This document shows positions 6,501 to 8,665 of a stretch of DNA of 8,665 bases, piece by piece (position 1 is the first letter of the stretch; each line of letters starts with the position of its first letter). Made by a program: the position numbers and the translations under genes. This DNA is from Cyanobacteriota bacterium (GTDB lineage: Bacteria; Cyanobacteriota; Cyanobacteriia; Leptolyngbyales; Leptolyngbyaceae). The notes beneath the pieces were generated by a model. That model saw only the letters and a program-made list of their open reading frames with translations. It searched no databases and was not told where the DNA came from. The stretch lies in assembly GCA_027482985.1 (NCBI GenBank), contig JAIXVO010000698.1, forward strand, positions 1 to 8,665, written 5' to 3'.

Positions 6501-8075
6501 CAGGCCTGTTGCCACCTCAAATTCCCAACTGCCAGTGTCAGTCAACTCTAGCGCTAGGCGGCGGCGCTCTTCACTTTCCTGCAGCGCCAAGGCAGCACGT
6601 TTGCGATCGCTGATGTCACGGACAATCAACAAACATTCATCGGCACCACAGGGCACCAGGCGCACCTCTTCGTCACAAAGCACACCCTGTTTCGGAATTT
6701 GGTGCTCCCAAACTTGCAGTTGCTGGGTTGCAAGCGCCTGCTCAATCCGCTGGAGTTGGTATTGCAAAACTTCGGGCGGCAGCACTTCGGCAATATTCTC
6801 ATGGACTGGCAGAAACTGACCGGAATGTTCACTGTTGGGAGCAATGAAATCGTAACAGGTGCCGTCTCGTCCCACGCACAACAGACAATCAGGGATGGCT
6901 TCGATAATGGCGCGATTTTTGGCTTCACTCTCTCGCAGTGCCACTTCTGCTCGTTTGCGATCGGTAATGTCGCGCACAATCATGACAAACTCATCCTGTT
7001 CACAATGCACCAAGCGCACTTCTTCATCGGCCAACACGCCCGATCGCCAGAATTGCTGTTCCCAAACCTGCAATTTGCCCGTTGCCTGAGCTTCTGCCAT
7101 GCGGTCTAATTGGTAGCGCAAGAGATCCGGCGGCACAACTTCTCGAATGTGGGCTTGAATGGGGACAAAATCGGGCACTGCCGGCGCAGGTGGAATGAAG
7201 TCTAAGCAGGTGCCATCCAGTTTGAGCCGCAAGAGGAGATCGGGAATGGCGGTCAGCATCGCGCGATTTTTGGCTTCACTGGCGCGGAGTGCGGCTTCTG
7301 TTTGTTTACGCGCTGAAATGTCGGCGACAAAGCCAATGACGCGGATCGGCGTGCCCATCGCATCAAACAAAATCTCGTTATTGTCCTGGATCCATAGGTA
7401 ACTCCCATCTTGCCGTTGCACCCGATATTCCATTTGCTGAAACGGGACATGCTCAGTGAGGAGCGCTTGACTGACGGCTTGAAACCGGGGGCGATCGGCA
7501 GGATGAATGAGTGCTCGCCAAAACGCTAAGCCCCAGGTCGATAATACGCTACTGGCATAACCAAAAAGATGGGCGGCGTTCTCTGACCAAGTCGTGCGAT
7601 TCGCCCGCACATCAAAGTCGTACAAGGCTTGATTACTCGCGCGTCCAGCGGCTTCATAGCGATCGCGCCAACAATTAGCCTCGGCTAAAGTCGTTGCCGC
7701 TTGCAATGCTGTTTGCTTCAGCTCTGTAATATCGACGCAACTGCCAATGTAGCCAGTAAACTCATGATTGTCCTGGAACTGGGGTACCCCCTGATCTAGC
7801 ACCCAGCGATAAGCTCCAGATGCTTGGCGCAATCGATATGCCATCGAAAAGGGTTGACGCGACTGCAAGGCGATCAGGAAAGTATCCTGGCGATTTTGCA
7901 GATCGTCTGGATGCACGTTTTCTAGCCACCCGTGCCCCAGTTCTTGTCTCAGCGATCGCCCCGTGAAACAGAGCCAGGATTGATTACAGTACGTACGTTG
8001 AGCTTGGGCATCCGCAGCCCAAAGTAAGGCCGGGGCATGATCGGCTATCGTCTGAAAATTATGTGTTGTACTCAC
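3507..8075 (-). CDS. Multi-PAS hybrid sensor histidine kinase with receiver domain
   Basis: The product has 1522 residues and no membrane segment or signal peptide, so it is probably cytosolic. Eight PAS/PAC units lie at about 5-119, 141-257, 263-374, 380-492, 498-620, 648-764, 771-890 and 898-1019, most ending in a DI[ST][DE]RK-type junction. Units 1, 2 and 5 resemble PAS_3 folds (HPDD or HPAD loops). Coiled coils at about 622-648 and 1020-1055 lead to the kinase core: HisKA with His1066 (SHELRTP), N-box Asn1184 (NAIKFT), G1 box D1217SGMGI, F-box FEPF and G2 box GTGLGL (1246-1251). The receiver domain (about 1311-1430) has acidic E1316/D1317, phospho-acceptor Asp1360, Thr1394 and Lys1416, all intact. 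Residues 1431-1522 are an extra helical tail. Autophosphorylation and His-to-Asp transfer are predicted; the signal and downstream partner are unknown. The start is GTG at 8073-8075: GGAG lies 7 nt upstream and an in-frame TAG precedes it by only a few codons. Confidence 0.96.
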   Translation of the reverse strand: MSTTHNFQTIADHAPALLWAADAQAQRTYCNQSWLCFTGRSLRQELGHGWLENVHPDDLQNRQDTFLIALQSRQPFSMAYRLRQASGAYRWVLDQGVPQFQDNHEFTGYIGSCVDITELKQTALQAATTLAEANCWRDRYEAAGRASNQALYDFDVRANRTTWSENAAHLFGYASSVLSTWGLAFWRALIHPADRPRFQAVSQALLTEHVPFQQMEYRVQRQDGSYLWIQDNNEILFDAMGTPIRVIGFVADISARKQTEAALRASEAKNRAMLTAIPDLLLRLKLDGTCLDFIPPAPAVPDFVPIQAHIREVVPPDLLRYQLDRMAEAQATGKLQVWEQQFWRSGVLADEEVRLVHCEQDEFVMIVRDITDRKRAEVALRESEAKNRAIIEAIPDCLLCVGRDGTCYDFIAPNSEHSGQFLPVHENIAEVLPPEVLQYQLQRIEQALATQQLQVWEHQIPKQGVLCDEEVRLVPCGADECLLIVRDISDRKRAALALQESEERRRLALELTDTGSWEFEVATGLAIWSDSHYRLIGLEPSAAPSQYQTWRDRVHPDDLDFTEQAFAQALATQSLLTVEYRVVHPDGTVRWMLTKGQGIYAATGHPVKMLGVMMDISDRKAAELALQQLNEELEHRVQQRTQELAHSAQDLRTIFNNVYDAISIHDLDGTILDLNDRALEIRQATRSQLLSAKLMDLAAPDAPIAQIPALLARVKAGETIRFEWRERRFSDGSSFDVEISLRQATWNNRPVFIAGMRDISDRKQAQQDLQESRNMLKLVLDTIPQRVFWKDRQSRFLGCNSAFAQDYQLTIEEIVGKTDQELPHSELVPLYQIDEVRVMRTGLPQLNEEEPSLNHAGKQIWIRSSKIPLTNTQGEVLGVLGCYDDISDLKQAEARLQEQAQFLRSIYEGTAQPIFVVNILPDRSARVAGWNPIATQLLGKSSEAVEGKTITEVFPPDEATAILTRLAHCTQIQEPTIFEEQIEFQGQTRWMLSTYTPLMNPKGQVYRVVGTVYDITERKQAEQALQQLNLDLEQRVSDRTRELQQAMEAAKAANRAKSTFLANMSHELRTPLNAILGFAQLMSRDLTIEAEKRDQLGIINRSGKHLLNLINDILEMSKIEAGQATFTANSFDLDLVLETLADLFQMRAIEKQLTWIVDRPDDLPRFITTDEQKLRQVLINLISNAIKFTTAGYVRLDIQLQAPSGSETMLLQFAVVDSGMGIADDELDSLFEPFMQSKRQPSTQEGTGLGLPISRQFVQLMGGDLSVTSTVGIGSTFSFTIPVQRAEASAVCPSSPVPLILNLAPHQPPYRILVAEDHEMNRHLLVQLLRSVGFVVQSATNGREAIALWASWHPHLILMDIRMPSLSGDAATQQIRQLEQQQPNTPATTIIALTANAFEEERVRVLAIGCNDFVRKPFEETTLLEKLQTYLGVEYLYATPAPATPAIAQDWTADAALQTLPPALRQQLMQATVQLDQQRLTSLLEQVAVTAPALAITLRQKLNNFDFEQILQLLEPADAANF
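3510..3785 (-). other. Unassigned C-terminal helical tail of the hybrid kinase (residues 1431-1522)
   Basis: After the receiver domain come an Ala/Pro-rich linker (about 1437-1447) and an apparently all-helical segment with leucine-rich stretches such as LPPALRQQLMQATVQLDQQ and FEQILQLL. It is placed like the HPt domain of some hybrid kinases, but the tail contains no histidine, so it cannot be a working phosphotransfer domain. Similar short tails follow receivers in other cyanobacterial hybrid kinases, from general family knowledge. The role is unknown; dimerisation or partner docking is possible. Confidence 0.6.
5786..5804. repeat. 19-bp direct repeat, copy 1 (contains HIP1)
   Basis: The sequence GTTTGCGATCGCTGATGTC on the plus strand is repeated exactly at 6599-6617. 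It encodes the DISDRK-type PAC junction after PAS unit 6, and its core is a HIP1 octamer (5790-5797). The copies are 813 bp (271 codons) apart. Confidence 0.9.
6582..7289 (-). repeat. Tandem duplication of a PAS/PAC unit inside the hybrid kinase
   Basis: Two neighbouring units of about 118 codons (copy 1 about 6936-7289, residues 263-380; copy 2 about 6582-6938, residues 380-498) align with a one-residue indel. By hand I count about 68 identical residues of 117 (about 58%). Shared blocks include SEAKNRA, DGTC, LQVWE, CDEEVRLV (ADEEVRLV in copy 1) and IVRDI. The other six PAS units are much less alike, so these two probably arose by duplication within the gene and then diverged. Confidence 0.85.
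6599..6617. repeat. 19-bp direct repeat, copy 2 (contains HIP1)
   Basis: This is the exact second copy of the 19 bp at 5786-5804, at the junction between PAS units 4 and 5 (HIP1 at 6603-6610). A third copy with two mismatches lies at 6953-6971, and a shorter HIP1-bearing version lies at the unit 5 junction (HIP1 at 6219-6226). Confidence 0.9.
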
Positions 8076-8114
8076 CTGGATGCTCCACTAACCCGCCAAT
8101 CTGTGCTGGACAGA

Positions 8115-8128
8115 GATGATCAATCATC
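8115..8128. promoter_or_regulatory. Short dyad in the predicted leader of the kinase gene
   Basis: GATGA (8115-8119) and TCATC (8124-8128) form a perfect 5-bp dyad around TCAA, with further imperfect flanking symmetry. It lies between the proposed -10 element and the GTG start. It could be an operator half-site pair or a small RNA hairpin, or it may be chance. Confidence 0.2.
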
Positions 8129-8141
8129 AGAACCGGAGAAA

Positions 8142-8170
8142 ATTCTATCCTAATCAAATCTCAGTCAGAA
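8142..8170 (-). promoter_or_regulatory. Candidate sigma70-type promoter of the hybrid kinase gene
   Basis: On the minus strand, TAGAAT (8142-8147, five of six bases matching TATAAT) is preceded after a 17-bp spacer by TTCTGA (8165-8170, only three of six matching TTGACA). This would start transcription near 8135 and give a leader of about 60 nt. It sits just after the terminator at 8173-8207, a sensible place for a new transcript. The poor -35 box keeps confidence low. Confidence 0.35.
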
Positions 8171-8172
8171 GC

Positions 8173-8207
8173 AAAACCCGGAGCCAGAGATGGCGGCTCC
8201 GGGTTTT
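8173..8207 (-). terminator. Strong intrinsic terminator, probably bidirectional
   Basis: A perfect 13-bp inverted repeat, AAAACCCGGAGCC (8173-8185) and GGCTCCGGGTTTT (8195-8207), encloses a 9-base loop. On the minus strand the GC-rich stem is followed by TTTTGCTTCT, and on the plus strand by TTTTCTT, so it can act both ways. With no plus-strand gene visible, its likely job is to end the AAA+ ATPase transcript and insulate the kinase promoter. Confidence 0.85.
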
Positions 8208-8339
8208 CTTGCGCTGCTGGCCTGACGCGGTTGGGCAAAGGCGCGATCGCCCCTCCCAGCACTGACCCGCTACTCACCATTGGGAAAACAATCGATGCCA
8301 CGCATCCAGAACCCCGTGCGATGCCGAGCGGGAAACATG
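8208..8339. other. Non-coding part of the gap between the AAA+ gene and the terminator
   Basis: I see no gene here. The stretch holds one HIP1 octamer (8243-8250). GATGCCGA at 8320-8327 could pair with TCGGCATC at 8362-8369, but the loop is 34 bases and no T-run follows on either strand, so I do not call it a terminator. Confidence 0.5.
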
Positions 8340-8435
8340 CTAGCGCGATCGCTGTTCGGCTTCGGCATCCTGCTGTTTGTTGCTGACCACAATTTCAGCC
8401 GCCGCCTGGAAATCGGCTGTGGGCGATCGTAACTC
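8340..8435 (-). pseudogene. Apparent orphaned C-terminal tail of the AAA+ ATPase gene
   Basis: Directly after the TAG at 8436-8438, the same frame stays open for 31 codons and ends at a second TAG (8340-8342). It begins ELRSPTADF, continues with a helix-like AAAEIVVSNKQQ and ends in an acidic then basic tail. This resembles the C-terminal end I would expect for this cyanobacterial AAA+ family. The simplest reading is that a CAG (Gln) became TAG in the parent gene. Another reading frame is also open across this stretch, so openness alone is not proof. Natural termination at the first TAG remains possible. Confidence 0.5.
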
Positions 8436-8665
8436 CTACCCCTGGATCAAATCATAGGTATACAGCGTTTTGCCTGCTTCCAGCAAACGCTTTAAATCGG
8501 CACCTGTAAATCCGGCAGTGGCGGCAATCAAGGTGGGAATGTCTGCATCGGCGAGGGAGCGCGGCAGGTGACTAAGGAATTCAGGTAATAGCATTTTGTA
8601 AAGGCCGGAGAAAATCAAGGGGTTGAGCCAGTCGCCAGCTTTCTTCGCAAAGTTGCGTTGTAGTG
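8436..8665 (-). CDS. AAA+ ATPase, C-terminal fragment, cut by window edge
   Basis: The frame enters from the right edge and gives about 75 residues before a TAG at 8436-8438. The segment IAATAGFTGADLKRLLEAGK is the C-terminal lid of AAA+ ATPases: 'GFTGADL' carries the sensor-2-like position and is typical of the classical, FtsH- or Cdc48-like AAA group. The Walker A and B motifs lie outside the window, so ATPase activity cannot be judged. Upstream residues (AKKAGDWLNPLIFSGLYK) continue in frame without a start, so the gene clearly extends further right; the internal TTG at 8618 is not its start. The stop appears early (see the tail at 8340-8435). The substrate and role are unknown. Confidence 0.78.
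   Translation of the reverse strand, partial: LQRNFAKKAGDWLNPLIFSGLYKMLLPEFLSHLPRSLADADIPTLIAATAGFTGADLKRLLEAGKTLYTYDLIQG

Noticed and set aside
3792..7401. Many plus-strand open frames of 60-136 codons opposite the kinase
   Set aside because: All are antisense shadows of one well-supported 1522-codon gene; none has a good ribosome site and recognisable motifs.
8320..8369. GATGCCGA/TCGGCATC inverted repeat as a second terminator
   Set aside because: The 34-base loop and lack of a T-run argue against it, and one arm falls in the likely coding tail of the AAA+ gene.
8436..8618. A 60-residue stand-alone small protein starting at 8618
   Set aside because: The start would be TTG and the frame continues upstream to the window edge with residues that fit the same AAA+ domain.

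Overview
The window looks like a filamentous or surface-active cyanobacterium. The octamer GCGATCGC (HIP1, typical of many cyanobacterial genomes) occurs at least 17 times in 8.7 kb, and a cyanoexosortase A gene with its two cyanobacteria-restricted partner genes is present. Every gene I can support is on the minus strand, so the order below follows transcription, from high to low coordinates.

Layout. At the right edge is the 3' end of an AAA+ ATPase gene (8436 to beyond 8665). Its frame is cut by a TAG at 8436-8438 and then stays open, with family-like residues, to a second TAG at 8340-8342. A 360-base gap (8076-8435) holds this tail, a strong 13-bp-stem terminator (8173-8207) and a plausible promoter. 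A single 1522-residue gene (3507-8075) follows. It encodes a soluble hybrid sensor histidine kinase with eight PAS domains, HisKA, HATPase_c, one receiver domain and an unassigned 92-residue helical tail. Next comes the cyanoexosortase group: cyanoexosortase A (2470-3330), the cyanoexosortase A system-associated protein (1746-2477, overlapping the previous gene by 8 bp) and an HpsJ-family membrane protein (949-1632). A minus-strand terminator-like hairpin (873-912) separates this group from the first 264 codons of a folate/biopterin (BT1)-type MFS transporter running off the left edge (GTG start at 792).

How they fit together. Cyanoexosortase A is predicted to process PEP-CTERM-type surface proteins at the cytoplasmic membrane. 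The associated protein and the HpsJ-like protein occur with it and link the locus to exopolysaccharide or surface-protein export. No PEP-CTERM substrate or glycosyltransferase is in the window. The kinase lies just upstream on the same strand, with 176 bp between and no obvious terminator, so a regulatory link to surface functions is possible but is inference only.

Points most worth a second look are the in-frame TAG in the AAA+ gene, the tandem PAS duplication with a cysteine-rich second copy, and the HIP1-containing direct repeats at PAS junctions, whose recombination would remove exactly 271 codons in frame. I saw no tRNA, rRNA, CRISPR array or insertion sequence.
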